This document shows positions 34,841-43,671 of a stretch of 64,000 bases of DNA, piece after piece. Numbering within the stretch: position 1 is the stretch's first letter; each line of letters begins with the position of its first letter. A model generated the notes under the pieces. It was given only the letters and a program-made list of their open reading frames with translations, made no database searches and was not told the origin of the DNA. Both the position numbers and the translations under genes were made by a program. Location: positions 62,001 through 126,000 of the forward strand of contig NZ_JAALJH010000009.1 in the NCBI RefSeq assembly GCF_011064615.1, given 5' to 3'. The DNA is from Aquisphaera insulae. GTDB lineage: Bacteria; Planctomycetota; Planctomycetia; Isosphaerales; Isosphaeraceae.

Positions 34841-36925
34841 TTACTCGCCCGTGAGCTCCTTGACGAGCCGGTCGGTCTTGTAAATGGACCGGAGCGCCTC
34901 GACGATGCCTCGCGAATCCACCGACACGGCCCGGGCGACCTTGTCGTCGTAGCCGAAGTCCAGGACGAGCGACTGGATGTTGCCGTCGAAGATCAGCCCG
35001 ACGACCTCGTTGTTCCGGTTGACCACCGGGCTCCCCGAGTTGCCGCCGATGATGTCCGCCGTGGAGACGAAGTTCAGCGGCGTTTCACCCTTCAGCTCGC
35101 CGGATTCCCTGGCCTTGTGCCAGGACTCCGGCAAAACGTATGGGTCCTTGTTGCCGTGGGCGTCCGCGTGCTGGAAGGCGCCCGCCATGGTGGTGAAGGG
35201 GGGGATCGTCTTGCCGCCGACCCCGTAGCCCTTGACCGTCCCGAAGGCCAGCCGCAGGGTGAATGTGGCGTCGGGGTAGACCCTGTCCCCTCGATCCTCG
35301 AAGAGGGCCCGGGCGATCAGCGCGTAGTTCGTGGCCTCCACGCTCTCCACCTTGTCTTCCCGCTCCTTGCGGACGGCCCGTGCATCGGCGTCGACCGCCA
35401 GCGCCAGCTTGATCATGGGGTCGTCGGAGGCAGCGATCCCGGCCTTGCCCTCCGCCGCCAGCTTCTTGCGTACCGGGACGTGCGCCAGCTTGGATCCGGA
35501 GACGAAGTCGTGCGCGGCCGCCTCCGGCGAACGTCCCCGCAGGACCTGCTCGACGAGCGGATGGTCGGGCATGACCTTCTTCCAGTATGCCAGCGACTGG
35601 GCGAGCTTCGCCTCCTCGTACTCGGGATAGATCGGCGCGTCCGAGAAGAGCCGGAGCTCCAGCGAGGCCATGCCCGACTCGCGGAATTCCTTGAGCCGCT
35701 CCGAGTTCGGCTTCGCCTTCTCGTCCGCCAGCCGGACCAGGATGCGGGCGATCCGGAAGAGGTCGGAATCGAAGGCGAATCCGCGCTCGAGGAACGAATA
35801 CGGACGAAGGATCGCCGCGGCGTGCTCCTGGGCCTTGGCGATCCGGTCCCAGGCCTTGTCGTAGAGGGCCTTCTTCTCCGGGTTGGCGGCGATCCTCGAG
35901 CGAAGCTCGTTCTCGCCCTGGGCCTTCCTGGCCATGAACGACTCGTCGCGGAGGCCTTCATGGCCCCCCACGCGGGCCTTGCGGCTGTTCTGGATGCTGA
36001 AGAGGTCCTCCTTCGACTGCCGATACGCCTCGGGCCCCTTCTTGCCATACTCGAGGAGGAACGCCTCCTTGGTGTGGAGGTAGTCCAGCAGGACCGGCAT
36101 GGCCTGGTCCCGCATGTAGTGAAGGCTCGCCAGCGTGTTCAGCCGATCGGTCCGGCCGGGGTGGCCCGCCACGAAGACGAGCTCTCCCGCCTTCGCGCCG
36201 TCCTTGCTCCACTTCAGATAGTTCGCCGGCCGGGCCGGCTTGCCGTCCTCGTAGGCCCGGAAGAAGCAGACGTCCAGGTCGTAGCGTGGATACTCGAAGT
36301 TGTCCGGATCTCCGCCGAAGAAGGCCGACGCGAATTCGGGCGCGAAGACCAGTCGCACATCGGTGTACTTCTTGAACGTATAGAGATGATACTGTCCCCC
36401 CTGATAGAGGGTGACCACGTCGCTCCGGAGCCCGGTCCTGTCGGTCGATTCCTTCTCGATCTCCGCCATGGCCTTGCGGCGGGCCTTCTCGACGCTGGCG
36501 TCGTCCTGGCCGGGCTCGATCGCCGCATTCACCCGGGCGGTGACGTCCTCGATCCCCACCAGGACGTTCAGCTCGAGGTCCGGCGCCTTGACCTCCTCCT
36601 CGCGGGTCTTGGCGAAGAAGCCGTCGCGATAGTAGTCCTTCTCCTTGTTGCTCAGCTTCGCCAGGGTGTCCGCCCCGACGTGGTGATTGGTCATGATCAG
36701 CCCGTCCGCCGAGACGAACGACCCGGACCCGCCGCTGTTGAACCGGACCGCGGACGACCTCAGGTGATCGGCCCAACCCGGGGGCGGGACGAAGTCGTAC
36801 TTCGCCTTGAGTGTTTCAAGGGGCAGGTTATTGAAGACCCACATCCCCTCGTCGGAATAGCCCGCCGTGCTGAGGATCATGATCGCCAGTCCACCAAGAA
36901 GCCCGTGCCGAGCACCGGTACGCAT
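34841..36925 (-). CDS. S46-family dipeptidyl-peptidase (DPP7-like)
   Basis: S46 peptidases remove dipeptides from peptide N-termini in the periplasm of Gram-negative bacteria. The 694-residue protein starts at 36925 (GAGGGAG upstream) and has a signal peptide to about residue 23. The catalytic His is in MTNHHVG (about 81), Asp probably in YPRYDLDVCFFRAY, and Ser630 in GGNSGSP. Eighteen residues after that Ser is Gly648 (IFDGN). In characterised enzymes Gly at this place goes with DPP7-type preference for hydrophobic residues, Arg with DPP11-type preference for acidic ones. The length fits the family. Confidence 0.93.
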   Translation of the reverse strand: MRTGARHGLLGGLAIMILSTAGYSDEGMWVFNNLPLETLKAKYDFVPPPGWADHLRSSAVRFNSGGSGSFVSADGLIMTNHHVGADTLAKLSNKEKDYYRDGFFAKTREEEVKAPDLELNVLVGIEDVTARVNAAIEPGQDDASVEKARRKAMAEIEKESTDRTGLRSDVVTLYQGGQYHLYTFKKYTDVRLVFAPEFASAFFGGDPDNFEYPRYDLDVCFFRAYEDGKPARPANYLKWSKDGAKAGELVFVAGHPGRTDRLNTLASLHYMRDQAMPVLLDYLHTKEAFLLEYGKKGPEAYRQSKEDLFSIQNSRKARVGGHEGLRDESFMARKAQGENELRSRIAANPEKKALYDKAWDRIAKAQEHAAAILRPYSFLERGFAFDSDLFRIARILVRLADEKAKPNSERLKEFRESGMASLELRLFSDAPIYPEYEEAKLAQSLAYWKKVMPDHPLVEQVLRGRSPEAAAHDFVSGSKLAHVPVRKKLAAEGKAGIAASDDPMIKLALAVDADARAVRKEREDKVESVEATNYALIARALFEDRGDRVYPDATFTLRLAFGTVKGYGVGGKTIPPFTTMAGAFQHADAHGNKDPYVLPESWHKARESGELKGETPLNFVSTADIIGGNSGSPVVNRNNEVVGLIFDGNIQSLVLDFGYDDKVARAVSVDSRGIVEALRSIYKTDRLVKELTGE

Positions 36926-37140
36926 CGAAGTCCACTCCCTCAACCCCGTCGCCGGGGGGCCAGTCCATCCTCCGGGCGTCGGCGACCATGGCCGGGGCCC
37001 GCCTATGGCTTCACCTCGCGTAGAAAAGAGCCATCGCGAGGCTTGCAAGTCGTCGTCGCTGCGGGCTGTCGAGCAGTCCCTCCATGCCGACGTCCAGGAA
37101 CCTCATGATGCGAGCCCCCCGGATGCACTGTCAAGGCAGA

Positions 37141-37189
37141 GGCCGGAAGCTCCGGCCGCCCGACGCACCTGCTCATGCGTGAGCAGGTG
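37141..37189. other. Two consecutive hairpins downstream of the Dph6-like gene
   Basis: GGCCGGA-AGC-TCCGGCC (37141-37157) and CACCTGCTCA-TGCG-TGAGCAGGTG (37166-37189) lie between the S46 gene and the stop of the BtuF/Dph6-like operon. The second could end that operon, but no T run follows on the minus strand. Confidence 0.4.
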
Positions 37190-37213
37190 AGGGGGAAGCC
37201 TCTTCACGGAATG

Positions 37214-38083
37214 TCACGCCCGGGCCTCGTTCGGGACTTTCCCCTCGTCGACCGCAGACTCCCCGTCAAAGGGACAGTGGCGGCATCCGCTCCCGCAGCA
37301 GTAGCCGCGTCTCCGGTGATACGCCGCGGTGAAGACCCACCGACCCTGCTCGACGTAGTAATCCACCCCCTCGACCAACGCCGCAGGCTCGCGGCCCTGC
37401 CGGGGCCACTCCGATACGGGGAGGACGTCGGCGAAACAGAAGCCGTCCCGCTCGACCGTCTCGCCGACGGTGATGGAGATCGAGGATTCGAACATCGGTC
37501 CCGCGTGGCAGAACGTGTGGAACTCCCCGCGTTCGCCGCACGGGTCGACCGACGCCGGCAATTCGTCGATCAGCCCGAGATCGAACGTACGCCCGGCGAA
37601 TCTCGCCTCGAGCTGCCGCGGATCCACGCAGGTGAGGGTCGCTCGGAGCCCGGACGCGATCATCTCCCGTGCCAGCCGCGGCGTATCCTCGGGCCGTCCC
37701 CAAACCGGGAACAGCGGCTCGAGGCCCGTCCCGGCCAGTTTCTGCTCGCGGTAGGCTCGGATGTCGGCCAGGTGTAGATCGCCGAACGCGAACGCGCGGA
37801 CTCCTTGATCCCGGGCCCGCTCGACAACGGCCCGCATTCGCGCCTCGTAAATGTCATTCGAACAGGGCCATGGCAGGGGGACGGCCCAGAGCGGGAGTCC
37901 GGCGGCGCTGGCCTGGCGCTGGACCAGCTCCATGCGGACCCCGTGCATGGCGACGCGTCCGAACGCCTCGTTGTACGTCGTCACCAACCCGACCACCTCG
38001 ACGTCACCCCGCTGCCGCAACAGGTGGAGCGCCCACGCACAGTCCTTGCCAGAGCTCCACGACAGCAGTGCCTTCGGTCTCAT
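37214..38083 (-). CDS. Dph6-like ATP pyrophosphatase fused to a DUF5522 domain
   Basis: Residues 1-235 form a PP-loop ATP-binding domain of the diphthine-ammonia ligase type: LLSWSSGKDCAWALHLL, CSNDIYEARM, FGDLHLADIRAYRE and RGEFHTFCHAGPMF. Bacteria do not make diphthamide, so the true substrate must differ. Residues 241-272 are a separate small Cys-rich module (YYVEQGRWVFTAAYH, then GYCCGSGCRHCPF) matching the DUF5522 pattern, with four to five clustered Cys that could bind a metal or cluster. The ATG overlaps the TGA of the preceding BtuF-like gene (ATGA), showing translational coupling. Confidence 0.82.
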   Translation of the reverse strand: MRPKALLSWSSGKDCAWALHLLRQRGDVEVVGLVTTYNEAFGRVAMHGVRMELVQRQASAAGLPLWAVPLPWPCSNDIYEARMRAVVERARDQGVRAFAFGDLHLADIRAYREQKLAGTGLEPLFPVWGRPEDTPRLAREMIASGLRATLTCVDPRQLEARFAGRTFDLGLIDELPASVDPCGERGEFHTFCHAGPMFESSISITVGETVERDGFCFADVLPVSEWPRQGREPAALVEGVDYYVEQGRWVFTAAYHRRRGYCCGSGCRHCPFDGESAVDEGKVPNEARA

Positions 38084-39027
38084 GAGGGAACGCCTTCCGC
38101 CACGCCCAGGTCCAGAGGGGTCAGCCGCTGCGCCAGGGGCATACCGGGCGGCGGTGGATGGATGTCGGGGTGGAGCACGTGGGCAAGGATCTCCAGACTG
38201 TCCACCAGTCGCGGCCCCGGCCGGCTGAAATAGGCGTTCCCGTCCACGACGTGGACACGCCCCGCGCGGACACAGGCCAGGCTGCCGAACTCTCGATAAC
38301 CGGCAAGGATGGGTAGATCCTGCCTGGTCCGCTCGGCATCGAATCCACAGCAGGCGATGACCATGACTTCGGGATCGGCGCGGAGAACGTCCGACCAGGA
38401 GATCGTCCGGGAGCGTTCACCCTCCCGGCCGATGAGCTCGACGCCGCCCGCGAGCCGGACCAGTTCCGGGGACCAGTGCCCGCAGCAGAAAGGAGGATCG
38501 ATCCACTCCAGAAGGACCACCCGGGGGCGGGACGTCGCGGCGCGAGACCGGCCCGCGACGGCCTCCACTCGCTCCTGAAGCCTGGCGACGGCCACCCGAC
38601 CCAGTTCCGGCGCCCCGGCCGCCTCGCCGACGAGGTTGAGGCACTCGAAAACGTCGGCCAGCCGGGTGGGTTCCAGGTTAATGACCTTCGGCCGTCCGGG
38701 CAGCCGGCAGGCGGCGGCGGTGACCTCCGACTCGGCCACGGCGCACACGTCGCACAGGGCCTGGGTAACGATCAGCTTGGGTTCGAGCCGTTCGAGCGTC
38801 GGCAGGTCGAGGCTGTAGAGGGCCCTTTCGGTCTTCAGCCGCTCGCGGACCAGGCCGTCGATGTCCCGGCTGGACGCGATCTCCGGGATCAGCGTCCGCG
38901 TCACCCTGGGGAGCCGCCGCACGAAAGGCGGATAGTCGCACTCGTGCGTGACGCCAACAAGCTGGTCGGCGAGCCCGAGCTCGCAGACAATCTCGGTCGC
39001 GCTCGGGAGCAGAGAGACGATTCGCAT
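38080..39027 (-). CDS. BtuF-like cobalamin-binding protein without signal peptide
   Basis: The protein has the two-lobed helical-backbone fold of periplasmic vitamin B12 and siderophore receptors: RIVSLLPSATEIVCELGL, VGVTHECDYP, and LEWIDPPFCCGHWSPELVRLAGG. It has no export signal, and no TonB receptor, BtuC or BtuD gene is adjacent, so it probably acts in the cytoplasm, unlike classic BtuF. The preferred start is the ATG at 39027, matching the usual family N-terminus; an upstream ATG at 39072 adds 15 residues. It is cotranslated with the Dph6-like gene, and the pairing suggests a shared corrinoid- or metal-related task. Confidence 0.82.
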   Translation of the reverse strand: MRIVSLLPSATEIVCELGLADQLVGVTHECDYPPFVRRLPRVTRTLIPEIASSRDIDGLVRERLKTERALYSLDLPTLERLEPKLIVTQALCDVCAVAESEVTAAACRLPGRPKVINLEPTRLADVFECLNLVGEAAGAPELGRVAVARLQERVEAVAGRSRAATSRPRVVLLEWIDPPFCCGHWSPELVRLAGGVELIGREGERSRTISWSDVLRADPEVMVIACCGFDAERTRQDLPILAGYREFGSLACVRAGRVHVVDGNAYFSRPGPRLVDSLEILAHVLHPDIHPPPPGMPLAQRLTPLDLGVAEGVPS

Positions 39028-39169
39028 GACGGATGCCGGTCCCGGGGAGGCAGGCAGATGGTGGAACGCCATTGCCGCCTGATTCTATCACCGGCCCTTG
39101 CGGAAAGCTCGGTCGCGAGAGTAGACCACCCCGTCCTCGCCCCTCGCCGAGCCTTGCGGCCGACGGATC

Positions 39170-40213
39170 TCATCGCCGCTCGGCTCGCAATTCCTTCAGG
39201 ATCGCCTCGCCGAGGTTCGTCTCCGGGGCCTCGGGTTCGTCGCGTGAGGTCAGCAAGCCGGTGACGTCCGGCGGGGTCGGGCGACGGGGAGAAGGCGACG
39301 CGGGGGGAGGGAGGCTCGCCGCTTTCGTCGCCTGCGGCGGGGAGGGGAGGGCGGAATCGGACGGGGTCCAGGTGGTGCCGTGGGCGGTGAGAACGAGACC
39401 GCAGGTCGCGATCGAAGTGGCGGCGAAGGCGAGTCCGAGCAGGAGCGAGTGCTTGGCGACGAGGGCATGGCCGGTGGAGAGCGACGCCAGCGCGGCCACC
39501 GAGGCGGAGGCAACTCTCACTCCTCCGGACTGAGCCATCGCGAGTTGAAGCGTACTCCGGGCGAGGGATGCGGGGAGGGCGGCCGGTATACGCGTTCCGG
39601 GCGAGGCCGAGGCGATCGTGATCGCGGGGGCCAGTCCGCGGCGTGTGAGGGCCTCGCGGAGCCGGCGTTTACCGCGGTCCAGACGGCTCTTCACGGTGCC
39701 GACGGGGAGATCGAGGAGGCGGGCGGCCTCGTCCTGCGTCAGGCCGCGGAGGTGGCACAGCTCAACGGGAGCCCGGAACTTGCCGGGGATCCGGGAGAGC
39801 TCGGTCGCGATGGCCGCGCGAAGGTCCTCTCGCTCGGCGATCTGGCAGGAATCTCCGTCGGCCGGCAGCCGCTCCGCGTCCGCGCCGACTGGATGGCGCC
39901 GGGCCTCGGCCCGGGCACGACAGGCGACCCGGGTCGCGACGCGTCGGAGCCACCCTCCCAGCGATTCGTCGACCCAGAGCGATGCGCCCTGGCGGGCCAG
40001 GATCAGAAATGTGGCCTGAAAGGCGTCTTCGGCCCCGTGGTAGTCGCCCAGGGTCCGCTGGCAGATCCCCCAGACGAGCGAGCCATGGCGGTCCACCAGC
40101 GTGGCGAACGCCGCCTCGGCCTCGTCGGGCGCGTCGTGCCGGTTCGCAAACCGATCGAGGAGCTGGCCGTCGGTCAAACCGCCGGTCGGGCCCGACGAGA
40201 ACAGAACCCCCAT
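39170..40213 (-). CDS. ECF RNA polymerase sigma factor with C-terminal membrane tail
   Basis: In this 347-residue protein, region 2 spans about residues 31-100 (FATLVDRHGSLVWGICQRTL, AEDAFQATFLILAR) and region 4 about 137-192 (LPVGTVKSRLDRGKRRLREAL). After region 4 comes an extension of about 150 residues with one predicted membrane helix (HSLLLGLAFAATSIATCGLVL, 255-275) and a Pro/Ser-rich tail, so the factor may be tethered to the membrane. Long tails of this kind are frequent in planctomycetal ECF factors. The start at 40213 is the likely one but has a weak ribosome-binding site; the frame is open further upstream. No separate anti-sigma gene is adjacent. Confidence 0.88.
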   Translation of the reverse strand: MGVLFSSGPTGGLTDGQLLDRFANRHDAPDEAEAAFATLVDRHGSLVWGICQRTLGDYHGAEDAFQATFLILARQGASLWVDESLGGWLRRVATRVACRARAEARRHPVGADAERLPADGDSCQIAEREDLRAAIATELSRIPGKFRAPVELCHLRGLTQDEAARLLDLPVGTVKSRLDRGKRRLREALTRRGLAPAITIASASPGTRIPAALPASLARSTLQLAMAQSGGVRVASASVAALASLSTGHALVAKHSLLLGLAFAATSIATCGLVLTAHGTTWTPSDSALPSPPQATKAASLPPPASPSPRRPTPPDVTGLLTSRDEPEAPETNLGEAILKELRAERR

Positions 40214-40445
40214 GTGACGAGGGGCGAGATTTCTGGTGCCATAAGCCAACGTATCATCCCCAGGATCGTGATTCGGCTCTCTACCTCTTGATATGCGGGG
40301 GATTCGGTGAGAGGGTCCCGATAATTCCCAGAAACGAGAATTTCCGAGGAGGCCGAGTCCATTGGCCTGATCTTCCGATCGCACGATGGCCCATCCTGGC
40401 ATCTCGGGGAAAGAAGGAAGCATGGCGAGCCGGGTCCGGCTTCCC

Positions 40446-42461
40446 CTATCGAGCCTCCCCATCAATTCCATTGGACCGGTATAACAAGTAGCTGCCGTCG
40501 GGGGAGAGGGCTAGGTCCGCGATCATCGGTGCTCTCGCCACCTGCTCGAGCTTCCGGAAGGATCCCGGCTTGCCGCGCTCGAACCGGTACAGACTCATCT
40601 CTCCCAACCGCGTCGCCGCGAAGATGCAGAGGCCGGTCCGCGGATCATAGACGACGTCGGACGGGGTCAATCCGGTCTGATTGGGACTCCCCCAGAGGAC
40701 TTCCTTCACCCGAGCGACCTCGGGATTGGAGACGTCGAGCAGGGCGATCGTGTGGCGGGTCTCCGAGCTGAGGACGGCCAGGAGCGTGTCGTCGTCCGTC
40801 CATTCGGGCGCCACCAGGAGGGTCCAACCAGGGGCTCGGATCTGACGGTGCTTGCCGGTGACGGGGTCCAGGATCTGGGCATTGAGGGGAGTACCGAAGC
40901 CGGAGATGAGCAGCTTCCGTCCGGACGGCGACCAGCGTGGCCCGCCGTAGACATTCAGGTAGCGCGGAGCCGTGCCGTCAGCCTGCATCACCCAGGTACC
41001 GGGTTCCTCGATGCAGTCGCCCCCAGAATTGGCCAGATATGCAATCTGCCGGCCGTCCGGCGAGAGCGAAGGGCAGTTGCCGGGCTTGTGTTCGACGAGG
41101 ACGGGCCTTCCGGCGACGAGCTCCACCGACTTGATGTGGGCCATCTGGAACAGGCCGACAGGGCTCGCGTCCAGGAAGATCCGACGGCCGTCATCCGACC
41201 AGGAGATCGACCCGCAGAAGGAGAGCCGATACCCCGGCTCATCCAGGACCGACACCGGCCGCCCGCCCGGGAGCTTCATCAGGAACACACGATCCCGGTC
41301 CGAGCCTTTCGGCCTCAGGATGGGGGCGCGTCTCAGTGCCTGCACCAGCTTCCCTGCTTCCTCGGAGGGCGAGCCGCCCGGTCCCGGCGGAGGCGGTTCC
41401 TGCGAGGGCCGGCCGCGGGGACGAGCGGGGCTGTCCGTGTGGAAGAGGAGATAGCGCCCGCCGGGCGAGAGTGCCAGGTCGCCGAGATTGGCGTCGAAGC
41501 CCGACGGCTCGACACGACGCGGTGCCCCGTGATCACCGACGAGAAATGTGTAGAGGGCCAGCCCCTGAGGCCGCTTGCCGACGAAGACGCAGCGCCGGGC
41601 CTCAGGGCTGAACGCGACCTCGACCGGGTCCAGATCATCGAGGTCGCCGGATTTCTTCCAGAGGGTCTCACGGACCACCGCATGCTCGGGATCGGAGACG
41701 TCGAGTCGGACGATCGCCGTCGGCGATTGTTCGCCGATCGCCGCGATGATGGAGTCGGCAGAAGCCCAGTCGGGGATCGAGAGGATGCGTTGGCCCTCGA
41801 CCTCGACCGACCGATACTCGCCCCCCGATGCGTCCATCATCCAGAGCGGCGGCGACGCACCCGGATCGGCCACCATCATCCTGCGGCCGTCGGGCGACCA
41901 GCGGGGCCGCCCCTGCTTTCCCAGCCAGCGTCCCGCGGAGCCGTCGGTCCGCATCGTCCAGACTCCAGGCGCATCCTTCCGATCGGACCTGGGGACTAGG
42001 GAGAAGGCGATCCGGTCCCCTGCGCGGGAGAGGCAGGGGAATCGCCCGGAGCCGAGATCCTTGATCGTCGGTATCCCTCCGACGAGCTCCAGCGACTCGA
42101 TGCGAGAGAGCTGCCAGAGGTCGAGCGGCGCGGCGTCGAACACGATCCGCTTGCCGTCCGACGACCAGCACGGCGAGCCGCACCGCGCCCGCCCTCGTTC
42201 GAGCTCGTCGACGACGGGCACCGCCTCGCCCGTTTCGAGGTCGGCCACGAAAAGCCGGAACCGATCCGACTCGGCCGGCCTCTCGATCGGGGCGAGGCGG
42301 AGCCCTTCAGCCAGTCTTTGGATGGCATCGCGGGTTGCAGGCGGCACGTCGGGCGGATTAGAAGGTGCGATCTCCTGCGAACGCAACAACTCCGGTGCCG
42401 TCACCCACGACAGGACGAAGACTGGCAAGATCCAGAATCGCGAGGGCCTGCTGCGAGTCAT
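40446..42461 (-). CDS. Secreted TolB-like beta-propeller protein, internally duplicated
   Basis: The 671-residue protein has a signal peptide (WILPVFVLSWVTAPELLRSQ) and two homologous halves, each of about 300 residues. Compare CGSPCWSSDGKRIVFDAAPLDL with CGSISWSDDGRRIFLDASPVGL, and LVGGIPTIKDLGSGRFPCLS with LVAGRPVLVEHKPGNCPSLS. Repeats such as WSPDGRRMMV and LALSPGGRYLLF are TolB/PD40-type blades. The start at 42461 has GAGGTG four bases upstream. It begins eight bases after the preceding lipoprotein gene, so the two form an operon. Ligand and function are unknown. Confidence 0.85.
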   Translation of the reverse strand: MTRSRPSRFWILPVFVLSWVTAPELLRSQEIAPSNPPDVPPATRDAIQRLAEGLRLAPIERPAESDRFRLFVADLETGEAVPVVDELERGRARCGSPCWSSDGKRIVFDAAPLDLWQLSRIESLELVGGIPTIKDLGSGRFPCLSRAGDRIAFSLVPRSDRKDAPGVWTMRTDGSAGRWLGKQGRPRWSPDGRRMMVADPGASPPLWMMDASGGEYRSVEVEGQRILSIPDWASADSIIAAIGEQSPTAIVRLDVSDPEHAVVRETLWKKSGDLDDLDPVEVAFSPEARRCVFVGKRPQGLALYTFLVGDHGAPRRVEPSGFDANLGDLALSPGGRYLLFHTDSPARPRGRPSQEPPPPGPGGSPSEEAGKLVQALRRAPILRPKGSDRDRVFLMKLPGGRPVSVLDEPGYRLSFCGSISWSDDGRRIFLDASPVGLFQMAHIKSVELVAGRPVLVEHKPGNCPSLSPDGRQIAYLANSGGDCIEEPGTWVMQADGTAPRYLNVYGGPRWSPSGRKLLISGFGTPLNAQILDPVTGKHRQIRAPGWTLLVAPEWTDDDTLLAVLSSETRHTIALLDVSNPEVARVKEVLWGSPNQTGLTPSDVVYDPRTGLCIFAATRLGEMSLYRFERGKPGSFRKLEQVARAPMIADLALSPDGSYLLYRSNGIDGEAR

Positions 42462-42468
42462 GTCCACC

Positions 42469-43671
42469 TCAGTTCCTACAGGTTGACGAACGGCCCGACT
42501 CGATGATACGGCCGGGGAGGAGTCGATCGCCACGCGGGCTGGATCGTCTCGGCTCGATGCCGTGATCCCCCGCGAGCCGGAGCCACCCGCGGTGGTCCCT
42601 CGGCAGGGCCACCAGTACGAGCCGGCCGAGATCGGCGTCGGTAGGCTGACAAGCCCAGAGGCATTCCCCGCCCGCGGCGAGGGCGGGGGGCAGGTAGGTG
42701 GAGCACCTCTCGGCCAGCCTGACGTCCGTACCGGCGACGATTCGCGCCCGTCCCGACCCCTCGAACGAGAGGCGGACGGCGTGCAGCTCCCACCCGCCGG
42801 CCGCCGGTCGGTCGGTCGAGAGATACGCCAGGAAGAGGCCGCCATCTTCGGTCCGTCCCACCGAGGGTGCCCGCAGACTTCGGCCGGAGGTCGCATCCTG
42901 CAGGCCCGAGATCGGACCTGAATCGATGACGGCGTCCTCGGTCTCGGCCAGCCTGGCCCAGCAGAGCTGGTCTCCCACCGGATCGCTCGGTTCGGGTCCC
43001 ATGCGGGCCTTGATGACAAGAATGAGGATGTCCCCGAACCGAGCGTCCCGCAGCCAGGTAAAGTCCAGGACCATCGCGACATCCCCGGGCGGAAACGGAC
43101 TCCGCCAATCGAGCCGCTTCTGCCCGGACCGGCCCGCGTTGTCGATCTCGTCGCGGTCCGAAGCCGGCCACTTCGACCGAGCCCCGTCGAATAAACGTCG
43201 ATAGAGTCCACCATCTCCCGCGACGTAGAGCACCCGGGGCAGAGGGCCGGGAAGCCAGCAGGGCCGGCTCGTGGGTACCGCCTCGGTCTCGATGAAGTCG
43301 AGGATCTCGCCATCGGGGTATGAGATCCTGGCGAGCCCGACCGATCCCCGCGACGAATTCGCCGGGGTGCCGGAAAGCCGGCCGACGACCTGGAATCGCC
43401 CGAGTTCATCCACCCAGGGCGAGCAGGTAGCCAGGTCCAGGTCCATCCCCCCGGGCGGCGGCATGGCGACGATTCGGCCGGTGTCGGCCTCCGCCCAGAG
43501 CGTCGGCGGGCATGGGGTCCGCTTCCTCGCCGGACTGACAAGGACCGGGCCGGTCGCGGCCGCAATACCGGGCCGTCGGGACGCGGATGACGACGTTCCG
43601 ATGCACGCCGCCATCGCCGACATGATCACTCCCGCCGTCATCATGGCTCGAAACCACGGACTCGCAGGCAT
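42469..43671 (-). CDS. Putative lipoprotein of unknown function
   Basis: The 400-residue product starts at 43671 (GGGGGA five bases upstream) with MPASPWFRAMMTAGVIMSAMAACIG. That is a hydrophobic signal with a lipobox-like MAAC, suggesting a lipoprotein. The mature part contains strands that resemble a propeller (RIVAMPPPGGMDLDLAT, FQVVGRLSGTPANS, LFLAYLSTDRPAAGGWELHAV). I do not recognise the family. It lies immediately upstream of the duplicated propeller gene, and a joint extracytoplasmic role is inferred. Confidence 0.72.
   Translation of the reverse strand: MPASPWFRAMMTAGVIMSAMAACIGTSSSASRRPGIAAATGPVLVSPARKRTPCPPTLWAEADTGRIVAMPPPGGMDLDLATCSPWVDELGRFQVVGRLSGTPANSSRGSVGLARISYPDGEILDFIETEAVPTSRPCWLPGPLPRVLYVAGDGGLYRRLFDGARSKWPASDRDEIDNAGRSGQKRLDWRSPFPPGDVAMVLDFTWLRDARFGDILILVIKARMGPEPSDPVGDQLCWARLAETEDAVIDSGPISGLQDATSGRSLRAPSVGRTEDGGLFLAYLSTDRPAAGGWELHAVRLSFEGSGRARIVAGTDVRLAERCSTYLPPALAAGGECLWACQPTDADLGRLVLVALPRDHRGWLRLAGDHGIEPRRSSPRGDRLLPGRIIESGRSSTCRN

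Noticed and set aside
40214-40471. Upstream in-frame extension of the ECF sigma factor
   Set aside because: Adds 86 residues without similarity to sigma factors; the family normally starts shortly before region 2.
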